From Litoreibacter janthinus (GTDB taxonomy: Bacteria; Pseudomonadota; Alphaproteobacteria; Rhodobacterales; Rhodobacteraceae): 64,000 nt of DNA. Each line of letters opens with the position of its first letter. Position 1 is the first letter of the stretch. The position numbers and the translations under genes were made by a program. The DNA lies in the NCBI RefSeq assembly GCF_900111945.1, contig NZ_FOYO01000001.1, forward strand, positions 224,251 to 288,250, in the 5' to 3' direction. Positions 9,820 to 18,029 of the stretch are shown piece after piece. The notes under the pieces are model-generated. The model searched no databases. It worked only from the letters and a program-made list of their open reading frames with translations, and was not told the DNA's origin.

Positions 9820-10007
9820 CCGGATCATTTGCCGAGAAAGCCCGTACCCGCCGCATTGTAGCCCTCCAGGCGATGCACGCGAGCCGCGCTGGTGTTGCCC
9901 CTAAGGCTGTGACCCTCTGCGCAGCAAAACCTTGCCGCTTCCCACCTGTTGATAAGGTGCTCGCGGCGCTCACTGCACAGGACCCTCTGCGCCTTATGGC
10001 GGCCTGA
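9816..10007 (+). CDS. Small basic protein of unknown function (63 aa)
   Basis: A 63-residue ORF with a good ribosome-binding site (AAGGAAA, 5-6 nt ahead) and followed within 60 nt by a strong terminator, which supports a real transcription unit. The product is basic in its first half (KARTRRIVALQAMHASRAG) and has two Cys (CAAKPC). No signal peptide or membrane helix is evident. No family is recognised. Confidence 0.4.
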   Translation: MTGSFAEKARTRRIVALQAMHASRAGVAPKAVTLCAAKPCRFPPVDKVLAALTAQDPLRLMAA

Positions 10008-10022
10008 AAGAAATAAGGTTTA

Positions 10023-10055
10023 CGTATCCCTCCAAAACACGCGTATCCCTCCAAA
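10023..10055. repeat. 14-bp direct repeat before the terminator
   Basis: CGTATCCCTCCAAA occurs at 10023-10036 and again, exactly, at 10042-10055, a 19-nt period. It sits between the small ORF and the terminator, hence in the 3' untranslated part of the message. CCCTCC could pair with a purine-rich sequence such as a Shine-Dalgarno region, so an anti-RBS small-RNA function is conceivable but unproven. Confidence 0.5.
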
Positions 10056-10063
10056 CTGAAAAA

Positions 10064-10090
10064 GGCCGCCTCCTCTGGGCGGCCTTTTTT
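10064..10090 (+). terminator. Rho-independent terminator
   Basis: A 7-bp GC stem (GGCCGCC 10064-10070 / GGCGGCC 10078-10084) with a 7-nt loop is followed by six T. It closes the small-ORF unit on the plus strand. Confidence 0.85.
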
Positions 10091-10168
10091 CTTCGAACAT
10101 CGATGAATGTTAAAACAAGGAACTGCCGTTCATCCTCCGTTCATGTTCCCCCTGCTATGAGTCGTCCT

Positions 10169-10714
10169 ATGTTCAAAAGTGTTCTGTTCCTCGGCGTTGT
10201 TGCCATCGGTTTTGCAAATCCATCCTTCGCGTCCTCTGCGCGGGAGGTGGGGCAGTCTGAACTCCGTCAGCTTGCCAGCTCTGGCAAAACCATAAGCATG
10301 AAAACAACATTGGGTTCAGTTTCCAGATCCCTCCAAGCCAAAGTCGTTGAAGCGCGCGCCTTCAACGCTGGCGGCACCTACTACCGCCTTGTCCTGAAAC
10401 GGACCAATGGCAAACTCGTCAGTGTTATCATTGACGCCCAAACCGGCCGACAGGTGTCCTCCAAGTCATCTGTAGGACGTCAAGTGGCCGTCGCCGCCTC
10501 GAAAAAGCGCGGCGCGTCCAAGTCGTCACATGCCGTGAAAAGCACCTCGGGCACCTCAAATGGGGATTCCGGCAAATCCAGTAATGCTGGTGGCGGCAAT
10601 GGTGGTGGCAATGGCGGCGGCAACGGCGGCGGCAATGGTGGTGGCAACGGCGGCGGCAATGGTGGTGGCAACGGCGGCGGCAATGGTGGTGGCAACGGCG
10701 GCGGCAAGAAATAG
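10169..10714 (+). CDS. Secreted PepSY-domain protein with Gly-Asn repeat tail
   Basis: The 181-residue product (from the ATG at 10169) has a signal peptide (MFKSVLFLGVVAIGFANPSFAS), one PepSY-like domain (about 30-95; YYRLVLKRTNGKLVSVIIDAQTG is the usual closing strand-helix motif), a Ser/Lys-rich linker and a tail of nine GGGN units ending GGGKK. Small PepSY proteins beside OmpR-type two-component systems usually act in the periplasm and may modulate the sensor. It lies 54 nt upstream of the response regulator. Earlier in-frame starts at 10103 and 10157 would spoil the signal peptide. Confidence 0.75.
   Translation: MFKSVLFLGVVAIGFANPSFASSAREVGQSELRQLASSGKTISMKTTLGSVSRSLQAKVVEARAFNAGGTYYRLVLKRTNGKLVSVIIDAQTGRQVSSKSSVGRQVAVAASKKRGASKSSHAVKSTSGTSNGDSGKSSNAGGGNGGGNGGGNGGGNGGGNGGGNGGGNGGGNGGGNGGGKK
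10589..10708 (+). repeat. In-frame 12/24-bp tandem repeat coding for (GGGN)n
   Basis: Ten 12-bp units encode nine GGGN and a final GGGK. At DNA level a 24-bp higher-order unit (alternating GGCGGCGGCAAT and GGTGGTGGCAAC) repeats three times without change. Such uniformity argues for recent expansion by slippage or unequal crossover, so copy number may differ among strains. Confidence 0.9.
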
Positions 10715-10768
10715 ATTCTCCACGTTTCAGCCACAAACAGGCCCAAATCCGTTGATAGTCCCGCATGC

Positions 10769-11428
10769 ATGAGAATATTGCTTGCAGAAGATGACGTCAC
10801 CCTCGCGGCACAGGTAAAAACCCTGCTGACCGCCGAAGGTCGCGTTGTAGACGTCGCTCATGACGGCGAAGAAGCCGGGTTTCTCGGCTCGACCGAACCC
10901 TATGACATGATCATCCTCGATCTCGGCTTGCCGATCCGTGATGGCATTTCCATACTGAAGGACTGGCGCACCGCAGGGTTGGATGTGCCGGTGCTGATCC
11001 TGACCGCACGCGATGGCTGGACCGACCGCGTCGACGGGCTTGATGCTGGCGCCGACGACTACATGACCAAACCGTTCCACATGCCCGAACTTGCCGCACG
11101 CGTCCGCGCGATGCTGCGCCGCAAGTCCGGTCGCACGAACCCGCTGTTCGAAAAGGACGGTGTGGCATTCGACACGCGCAACGCCAAAGTGACCCTCGGC
11201 GGGGTGCCCGTGGACCTGACATCACAGGAAGTGGCTGTGCTGTCCTACCTGATCCACAACGCAGGCAGGCTAATTTCACGCACAGAATTGAGCGAGCATA
11301 TCTACGAATACGATTGCGACCGCGACAGCAACACAATCGCGGTGTTCATTACCCGCCTGCGCAAAAAGTTGGGTCCGGACTTTATCCAAACCATCCGTGG
11401 GCGCGGCTACATGGTGGACGCGGCCTGA
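10769..11428 (+). CDS. OmpR-family response regulator
   Basis: The 219-residue protein has a receiver domain (acidic pair ED at 8-9, phospho-acceptor Asp51 in IILDLGLP, Thr in LTARD, Lys in TKPF) and a C-terminal winged-helix DNA-binding domain (about 125-217; TIRGRGYMVD closing wing). It belongs to the PhoP/QseB-like branch. Its stop overlaps the start of the sensor kinase (TGATG at 11426-11430). With the PepSY gene just upstream it forms a probable envelope or cation-sensing unit; the signal is not known. Confidence 0.93.
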   Translation: MRILLAEDDVTLAAQVKTLLTAEGRVVDVAHDGEEAGFLGSTEPYDMIILDLGLPIRDGISILKDWRTAGLDVPVLILTARDGWTDRVDGLDAGADDYMTKPFHMPELAARVRAMLRRKSGRTNPLFEKDGVAFDTRNAKVTLGGVPVDLTSQEVAVLSYLIHNAGRLISRTELSEHIYEYDCDRDSNTIAVFITRLRKKLGPDFIQTIRGRGYMVDAA

Positions 11429-12792
11429 TGTTGTCCTTGCGCCGCAGAGCCATGATCGGCGGCGCTTTGTCCGCTATGGCGTCCATTCTGGTGGGCGCCT
11501 TTGTCCTTCTCAGCTCGATCGAAAACAACGTTCTGGACCGCTTCGATCGCGCGCTGGCCGACCGCCATTCGCAGCTTGTGGTTGTTCTCAGCGGCAGTTC
11601 CAATGATCCGTCATTGCTATCCGAACGCGTTTACGACCCGGCCTACTCGACCCCCTATTCAGGCCGGTACTGGCAAATCACTGGCCCCGATGGCACGGTC
11701 TACACTTCGAATTCAATGTTCGATTCTGCTCTGCGCGAACCGGTTGACAGCCCTTCGGCTTTGACGCTGCGTTCGATCATGGGCCCCGAAGGTGAGCCGA
11801 TCCGCAGCATCTATCAAAAAATCACTCTCGAAGACGGCAGCGCCTGGGGCGTCAGCGTCGCAGAAAGTCTGACCGCACTGACCGCGGAGCGGCAGCAGAC
11901 CCGCCGCTCCTTGCTGCTTGCCTTTGTGCTTGTGGGTTTGCTGGGCCTTGCAGGTGCGTTTTTGCAAACCACAACCATTCTTCACCCGCTCGACAAGCTG
12001 CGCCGCGACGTGGCCATGCGGTGGGAGCAGGACGAAGATCTGACGCCATCGGACTACCCTGAGGAGGTCGCCCCGTTGGTCGCAGACATCAACGAGTTGC
12101 TTTCGCGCAACCGTGACATCATCGCCCGCGCGCGCCGCCAAGCCGCCGATCTCGCCCATGCGCTGAAGACCCCGACAGCTATTTTGCGCAACGAACTGAC
12201 ACTTCTGGCGGCCCAGAACCACGACATGCACGCGTCGCTGGATGCTCTGGACCGCGTTGACGCACAGCTAGGTCGCTCGCTGGCTCGCATGCGGGCCGCC
12301 AACAGCGGCGCTGCGGTCAATATCAGAACAGATTTGTCGAATTCGGTTGCCCGATTCACCCGCTTGTTCAGCTCTATGGCTGAACGCGAGGGCAAAGCCA
12401 TGCATACGGCCTGCGCACCTGAACTGAATATCCGCATGGATCAGCAAGACATTGAAGAGGTCATCGGCAACTTGCTCGATAACGCCCTGAAGTGGTGCGA
12501 AACCGAGATTTCCTTGACGGCCCGAAAAACAACCGGCGGCGTCGAGATCCTGATCGAAGACGACGGCCCCGGCATCCCAGAAGGGCGCGAACGTGATGCT
12601 CTGAAATCTGGTGGCCGGCTCGATAGCTCCAAGCCTGGAACAGGCCTTGGTCTCGCGATCGCTATCGACCTGTTGCAAGCCTACGGTGCGGTGTTGAATC
12701 TTGAGAAGTCAGCTCGTTTCGGCGGATTAGCCGTGCGCATCGTCATCCCTGGAAAATCGCGCATGGCAGTTCTGCAAAAAGCTGCGGCCTAG
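11428..12792 (+). CDS. Sensor histidine kinase
   Basis: The 454-residue partner kinase has a first membrane helix (about 9-30), a periplasmic sensor segment (about 31-158), a second helix (about 161-182), a HAMP-like linker, the phospho-accepting His244 in DLAHALKTP, an N box (NLLDNALKW), a G1 box (DDGPGIPEG) and a G2 box (GTGLGLAI). The layout matches the PhoQ/QseC type. I start it at 11428 because this ATG overlaps the regulator stop. Its TAG overlaps the stop of the MORN gene on the other strand by 4 nt. Confidence 0.92.
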   Translation: MLSLRRRAMIGGALSAMASILVGAFVLLSSIENNVLDRFDRALADRHSQLVVVLSGSSNDPSLLSERVYDPAYSTPYSGRYWQITGPDGTVYTSNSMFDSALREPVDSPSALTLRSIMGPEGEPIRSIYQKITLEDGSAWGVSVAESLTALTAERQQTRRSLLLAFVLVGLLGLAGAFLQTTTILHPLDKLRRDVAMRWEQDEDLTPSDYPEEVAPLVADINELLSRNRDIIARARRQAADLAHALKTPTAILRNELTLLAAQNHDMHASLDALDRVDAQLGRSLARMRAANSGAAVNIRTDLSNSVARFTRLFSSMAEREGKAMHTACAPELNIRMDQQDIEEVIGNLLDNALKWCETEISLTARKTTGGVEILIEDDGPGIPEGRERDALKSGGRLDSSKPGTGLGLAIAIDLLQAYGAVLNLEKSARFGGLAVRIVIPGKSRMAVLQKAAA

Positions 12793-14210
12793 TTGTCGGT
12801 CTCAGCCTCGCCCGCTTCGCTGGTGCTGTCACGGTCAACCAGCAAGCCGTCTTTCCACGTCCCGCTCGCAGTTTCCCCCGACGCGTAGGTCAACACCCCT
12901 TGCCCGTCGCGCTTACCGCTTGCGAACCCGCCGATATAGACGTCGCCAGTTCCGTAGGTCGCCGTGCCCTCGCCATGCATCTGGCCGTCTTTCCACATGC
13001 CCGTGTAGGTAAATCCGTCCGGCGTCGTCAGCGTTCCGGCCCCAGACCGCACTCCATCGGCAAATCCGCCTTCATAAACCATTCCGTTCGGGAAAGTCGT
13101 TTTGCCCTGACCGTGTTTTTGACCAGCAAGCCACTGGCCTTCATATACTTTTCCGTCAGGGAAGGACATTGTGCCTTGCCCTTCGTTGCGCGCATCGCGG
13201 AACTGGCCTTCGTAGCGGACGCCGCTTGGATAGGTCGCGACACCTGTCCCTTCGATCACCCCGTTGACCCAGTCCCCGTCATAGCTGGCGCCGTCTGGAT
13301 AGGTGATCTTACCCTTGCCGTCTGCCAGATCAGCACGCAGTTGCCCGACATAGACCGAACCGTCAGGATAGGTAACAGAGCCTTCGCCCTCGACGCGCCC
13401 ATCAACCCATTGGCCGGTGTAAGCAAAACCGTCTGCGCGCTGCGAACGCCCTTGTCCGTGGCGTTGATCAGCCTTGAATCCGCCCTCGTAAAAGTCGCCA
13501 TTGGCATAGTCCATGCGCCCCTGACCGTCCCGCGCCCCGGCCTTCAATGTGCCAGTATAGGTGTCGCCATTGGCGCGGCGGCGTACGCCCTCGCCTTCCA
13601 TCTGTCCGGCGACCCAACCTCCCTCGTAGCTTAGCCCGTCCGGCATCTCCAACTTGCCTTGGCCCTGGCGCATACCGCCTGCCATCTCGCCATCATAGGT
13701 CGCGCCGTCAGGATAGGTAATCTTGCCGCGCCCATCCTTGACGCCGCCCGCCCATTGGCCTTCGTAGCGGTAGCCATTCGGGTTCACCATCACGCCCGTT
13801 CCGTGATGCTGGGCGTTCAAAAACTCGCCTTCATAGCGCACGCCATTGGCATAAACCGCAATCCCGCGACCGGTGATTTTGCTATCCACCCAGTCGCCTT
13901 CATAGGTGCCGCCATCCGCAAAGATGATTTTGCCAAACCCGTTGGGCTTGCCATCTTTGAACTGCCCCTCGTAAAGCGAGCCGTCAGGGAAACGCGCTGT
14001 CCCCTGACCGCTGATCTCGCCATTGACCCAATTGCCCGAATACTCGTAGCCGTTTGGCAACGTAAAAATACCCTGCCCGTGACGTTTCCCTTCTTTGAAG
14101 GCACCCGTGTAAACGCCCCCGTCTTCATACTGCTTGGTACCGGTATCTTGTGCGGCAACCGGAAACGCAGCAAGGCCAAGGCACAACAGGGAAACAACAC
14201 TCAGGCGCAT
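12789..14210 (-). CDS. Secreted MORN-repeat protein
   Basis: The 473-residue product has a signal peptide (MRLSVVSLLCLGLAAFPVAAQ) and then some 18-19 consecutive MORN repeats of 23 residues (YEGxWxxGxxxGxGxxxxxDGxx) to about residue 455, ending in an acidic tail. MORN repeats form elongated beta structures and in other proteins bind lipids or act as scaffolds. No catalytic domain is attached. Start is the ATG at 14210, ahead of the signal peptide. It converges on the histidine kinase with overlapping stop codons (12789-12792). Confidence 0.85.
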   Translation of the reverse strand: MRLSVVSLLCLGLAAFPVAAQDTGTKQYEDGGVYTGAFKEGKRHGQGIFTLPNGYEYSGNWVNGEISGQGTARFPDGSLYEGQFKDGKPNGFGKIIFADGGTYEGDWVDSKITGRGIAVYANGVRYEGEFLNAQHHGTGVMVNPNGYRYEGQWAGGVKDGRGKITYPDGATYDGEMAGGMRQGQGKLEMPDGLSYEGGWVAGQMEGEGVRRRANGDTYTGTLKAGARDGQGRMDYANGDFYEGGFKADQRHGQGRSQRADGFAYTGQWVDGRVEGEGSVTYPDGSVYVGQLRADLADGKGKITYPDGASYDGDWVNGVIEGTGVATYPSGVRYEGQFRDARNEGQGTMSFPDGKVYEGQWLAGQKHGQGKTTFPNGMVYEGGFADGVRSGAGTLTTPDGFTYTGMWKDGQMHGEGTATYGTGDVYIGGFASGKRDGQGVLTYASGETASGTWKDGLLVDRDSTSEAGEAETDN

Positions 14211-14365
14211 GGGACAAAACTCCAACGGACGATTTCGGCAGAGCCTAGTGGAGCGCTCCCCCCCTGACAAGCGAGCTGGAAGCCCCGTCGGCTCGTTTTA
14301 GCGCGCCCTCTTTCCCTCGCCCACGGGTCTGCTAAATGTTGCGCGTTGATCGAAGGACACATCAC

Positions 14366-16024
14366 ATGAGCGACACGTTCCGCCTGACCCTTGCGCAACT
14401 TAACCCCACAGTGGGCGATTTCGCAGGCAATGCCGCCAAGGCGCGCGATGCTTGGCAGCGAGGCAAAGATGCAGGTGCACAAATGGTCGCCCTGCCGGAG
14501 ATGTTTGTCACCGGCTATCAGGTTCAGGATCTGGTGCTCAAACCTGCCTTCACCGAAGGCGCCATGGCGACTGTTGATCAACTGGCGCTGGACTGTGCAG
14601 ACGGCCCTGCAATGGGGATCGGCCACCCGATCTTTATCGATGGCGCGCTCTATAATGCCTACTCGATCCTTGAGGGCGGCAAAGTAAAAGCCCGCAGTCT
14701 AAAGCACGAGCTGCCGAACACGCACGTCTTCGACGAGCATCGCCTCTACTCCAAAGGCCCATTGGGGGGTCCTTACTCTATAGACCCGCTGCGCATCGGC
14801 ACACCGATCTGCGAAGACGCTTGGCATGAGGATGTCTCCGAAACCCTCGCCGAATCCGGAGCGGAGATTTTCCTCGTCCCCAATGGCTCGCCATATTTTC
14901 GTGGCAAGCATGACGTGCGGATGAACAACATGGTCGCGCGCGTGATCGAAAATGACCTGCCGCTCGTTTACCTCAATATGGTCGGCGGTCAGGACGATCA
15001 GGTCTTCGACGGTGGCTCTTTCGTGTTGAACCGTGGCGGCAAGCTTGCCATGCAGATGCCGGTATTTGACGAAGCCATCGCCCATGTCGATTTCGTCCGC
15101 GAGGACGGAGCTTGGATCGCGATTGAGGGCGAAAAAGCAACGTTGCCCGACGACTACGAGCAAGACTACCGCGTCATGGTCGAAGCGCTGCGCGACTACA
15201 TGCGCAAGACCGGTTTCAAGCAAGTGCTGCTTGGCATGTCCGGCGGTATCGACAGTGGATTGGTTGCGACCATTGCCACCGACGCGCTCGGCCCCGAGAA
15301 CGTGCGTTGCGTCATGTTGCCTTCGGAATATACGTCCGAGCATTCGCTCGAAGACGCGTCCGAGGCTGCCCGCCTGCTTGGCACCCGCATCGACACCGTC
15401 CCAATCGCAGGCCCGCGCGCCGCTGTGACCGAGGCACTTGCGCCTTTGTTTGAAGGCACGACGCAAGACCTGACCGAGGAAAACATCCAGTCCCGCCTGC
15501 GCGGCGTGTTGCTGATGGCGCTGTCCAACAAGTTCGGGGAAATGCTGTTAACCACCGGCAATAAATCCGAAGTAGCGGTCGGCTATGCGACGATCTACGG
15601 CGACATGGCGGGCGGCTATAACCCGATCAAAGATCTCTACAAAATGCGGGTATTCGAGACGTGCCGCTGGCGCAACGCCAACCACCGCCCGTGGATGATG
15701 GGGCCGGAAGGCACGGTGATCCCGCAACGTATCATCGACAAAGCCCCCTCGGCCGAACTGCGCCCCGACCAAAAGGACGAAGACAGCTTGCCTCCTTACG
15801 AGGTTCTCGACGACATTTTGGAGCGGCTGGTAGACAAGGATCAGTCAGTGGCAGAGGTTGTCGCAGCAGGCCATGACCGTGCAGTAGTCAAGAAGATCGA
15901 GCATCTGATTTACATCAGCGAATACAAGCGCTTCCAATCCGCCCCGGGCGCGAGGCTGACCAAACACGCCTTCTGGCTGGATCGACGCTACCCGATCGTC
16001 AATCGCTGGCGCGACCCAAGCTAA
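14366..16024 (+). CDS. nadE: Glutamine-dependent NAD+ synthetase
   Basis: NadE makes NAD+ from nicotinate adenine dinucleotide and ATP, with ammonia from glutamine. The 552-residue protein is the two-domain form: an N-terminal nitrilase-fold glutaminase (catalytic Glu in LPEMFV near 45, Lys in LKHELPN, Cys in TPICEDAWHED near 151) and a C-terminal synthetase with the PP-loop GMSGGIDSGL near residue 292. I chose the ATG at 14366 (MSDTFRLTLAQLNP); the upstream in-frame start only adds unrelated residues. It is monocistronic. Confidence 0.96.
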   Translation: MSDTFRLTLAQLNPTVGDFAGNAAKARDAWQRGKDAGAQMVALPEMFVTGYQVQDLVLKPAFTEGAMATVDQLALDCADGPAMGIGHPIFIDGALYNAYSILEGGKVKARSLKHELPNTHVFDEHRLYSKGPLGGPYSIDPLRIGTPICEDAWHEDVSETLAESGAEIFLVPNGSPYFRGKHDVRMNNMVARVIENDLPLVYLNMVGGQDDQVFDGGSFVLNRGGKLAMQMPVFDEAIAHVDFVREDGAWIAIEGEKATLPDDYEQDYRVMVEALRDYMRKTGFKQVLLGMSGGIDSGLVATIATDALGPENVRCVMLPSEYTSEHSLEDASEAARLLGTRIDTVPIAGPRAAVTEALAPLFEGTTQDLTEENIQSRLRGVLLMALSNKFGEMLLTTGNKSEVAVGYATIYGDMAGGYNPIKDLYKMRVFETCRWRNANHRPWMMGPEGTVIPQRIIDKAPSAELRPDQKDEDSLPPYEVLDDILERLVDKDQSVAEVVAAGHDRAVVKKIEHLIYISEYKRFQSAPGARLTKHAFWLDRRYPIVNRWRDPS

Positions 16025-16083
16025 AGCAGGTCGGCACGGTCTTGTGATTTGTATGGGCCACGCAGATTTGGCACGACAGCTTA

Positions 16084-16899
16084 ATGAGACATCTATTATC
16101 GCTGTTTGCCGCCGCCGCCATGACTGTCGTTGCCGCCCCCGCGCTTGCGTGCGGGCCGGATCGCGACTGCACGATAGGTAACAGAACCTACCGGATCGCA
16201 ATGCCCGAAGGCCATGACGGCAAGACCAAGGTCGGGGCCATCGTGTTCTCGCATGGCTACCGCGGCTCGGCGGCTGGCCTCATGAAAAACCGGAACCTGC
16301 GTCGTACCGTCTCGGATATGGGTCTGGCCTTTATCGCCCTAAAATCCGAGGGCGACGACTGGATTCTGCCCAACGCCCCGCGCCACATGGACAGCGACGG
16401 ATCAGCGGAATTCGAGTATGTCGATGCGGTCATTGCCGATGCCGCCAATCGCAAGCCCATCGACACAAGCCGTATGATGGCTTCAGGCTTTTCCGCAGGC
16501 GGTATGATGACTTGGAACCTTGCTTGCGCACGCCCGAACCTGTTTGCGGGTTTCGCCCCGATCTCCGGCACGTTCTGGCAAAAGCCGCCACGATCCTGCT
16601 CGGGACCAGCCGCCAGCATCATTCACATCCACGGAAACAATGATCCCACCGTGCCCTTGGATGGGCGACCGATCCTGAACACGCGGCAGGGAAAAGTGTC
16701 GGACGCACTGGACATGTATCGCGCGTTTGGCGGCTTCAAGAAAGCCGCCCCCACCAAAACCTCACGATTGACTTGCGACAACAGCGTCAATCGTGAGGGC
16801 GACTTGCTAAACCTGTGCATATTCGAAGGCGGGCATAGCTTCCGCAGTGAATACCTTCGCTATGCATGGCGAGTTTTCGAAACAGCCGGGCGCCTTTGA
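16084..16899 (+). CDS. Secreted alpha/beta-hydrolase esterase (PHB depolymerase-like)
   Basis: The 271-residue product has a signal peptide (MRHLLSLFAAAAMTVVAAPALA) and a single alpha/beta-hydrolase domain of the LpqC/polyhydroxybutyrate depolymerase-like family: oxyanion-side motif FSHGYRGS, nucleophile Ser in GFSAGGMM near residue 140, and a His in EGGHSF near the C-terminus. Substrate could be a feruloyl or acetyl ester or a short polyester. Six or more Cys suggest disulfides. It is convergent with the next gene. Confidence 0.8.
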   Translation: MRHLLSLFAAAAMTVVAAPALACGPDRDCTIGNRTYRIAMPEGHDGKTKVGAIVFSHGYRGSAAGLMKNRNLRRTVSDMGLAFIALKSEGDDWILPNAPRHMDSDGSAEFEYVDAVIADAANRKPIDTSRMMASGFSAGGMMTWNLACARPNLFAGFAPISGTFWQKPPRSCSGPAASIIHIHGNNDPTVPLDGRPILNTRQGKVSDALDMYRAFGGFKKAAPTKTSRLTCDNSVNREGDLLNLCIFEGGHSFRSEYLRYAWRVFETAGRL

Positions 16900-16966
16900 A
16901 TCGTGCCGGATTACGTGCTCTGACCTACTGGTGCGCCTCTAGCGGTGCCCTCAATGGCCCGCCGCG

Positions 16967-17881
16967 TTACAGCATCATCTGATAGCTCATCGGCACATAT
17001 TCAAAGCCGTCATCCTTCGTGGCGACATAGCCCATCGCGGGGAATGGCATGTGATAGCCCACCATCGCGACGCGGTCAGCAGCCAGCATCCCAAGCACTT
17101 TGCGACGCGAGGCGGCAGCGGCAGCCTTGTCCATGTCAAAGCGCACTTCCCAATCCGGCTTTGCCAGCGACCACACAGGGTGGTTTGCCAAATCCGCGAT
17201 CAGCATCAGTTGCGCGCCATTGCTTTCGATCATGTAACCCATGTGACCCGGCGTGTGACCATATGCTGCCATAGCGGTGATCCCCGACGCCACGGACGCC
17301 CCATCCTCGATCATCGTCATCTTCTCGGACAATGGTGCGACTTTGGCTTTGAAGCCGTCATTATCGGCTTTGGCCCAGTGGTTATGTTCCACAGATCCCG
17401 CGATGTAGGAGGCGTTTTTGAACGTCTCGCCCGCATCTCCCATCAGGCCGCCAATATGGTCGCCATGCATGTGGGTGATTACAACCTTATCCACCTGATC
17501 TGCGGTGTAGCCAGCGGCCTCCACGGCGGCGGTAATGCCGTTCGCGTTCAAACCGGTGTCGAACAAAATGAGCTCGGAGCCGGTGTTGATCAGCGTCGGG
17601 GTAAAGAAGAATTGCACCTTATCCGTCGGCAAAAACGCCTCTTCAGAGACTTTGGCGAATTCCTCTGGGCTCACATTCATCCCGAAGATGCCCTGCGGTT
17701 CGTCCCGCGTCGCTGTGCCAGCCAGCAACGTCGTAACCTCGAATTCGCCCAATTCGACACGGCGGGACTTGGCGATATCCATTCCCTTCATCTCGGCCTT
17801 GGCGGCGGCGGCGTGTGGCAGGGCTGCAGCCAAAGGCAGGCTGGCACCAAGGGATAATGCGGCGCGACGGGTCAGCTTCAT
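16967..17881 (-). CDS. Exported metallo-beta-lactamase-fold hydrolase
   Basis: The 304-residue protein starts with a Tat-like signal (KLTRRAALSLGASLPLAAALPHAAAA) and continues as an MBL-fold hydrolase with the zinc signature THMHGDH near residue 118 and a downstream HTPGHMG. It resembles periplasmic quorum-quenching-lactonase-like or AidC-like MBL proteins, but the substrate cannot be told. I took the ATG at 17881; a longer in-frame extension to 18061 would bury the signal peptide and overlap gltX. It is divergent from gltX. Confidence 0.85.
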   Translation of the reverse strand: MKLTRRAALSLGASLPLAAALPHAAAAKAEMKGMDIAKSRRVELGEFEVTTLLAGTATRDEPQGIFGMNVSPEEFAKVSEEAFLPTDKVQFFFTPTLINTGSELILFDTGLNANGITAAVEAAGYTADQVDKVVITHMHGDHIGGLMGDAGETFKNASYIAGSVEHNHWAKADNDGFKAKVAPLSEKMTMIEDGASVASGITAMAAYGHTPGHMGYMIESNGAQLMLIADLANHPVWSLAKPDWEVRFDMDKAAAAASRRKVLGMLAADRVAMVGYHMPFPAMGYVATKDDGFEYVPMSYQMML

Positions 17882-18029
17882 GGGGGAATCTCCTTTGTTG
17901 ATCTGTAATGATAGCACGAAATAGAGCTTCGATCCCGAAAGCCAATCAACAGGCGGTGAACACGGCCACATATGGACAAATGCGGGCCTTTGTGGTTCAC
18001 GGGCGGCAACCCGAAAAGGACCGCCCAAA

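Noticed and set aside
10589..10708. Short repeats read as a CRISPR array
   Set aside because: The 12/24-bp units are contiguous, in frame and without spacers; they code for a Gly-Asn tail.
10428..10800. Proline- or histidine-rich minus-strand ORFs opposite the Gly-Asn repeat
   Set aside because: They are direct by-products of the repeat read backwards (106 and 112 codons) and have no start context.
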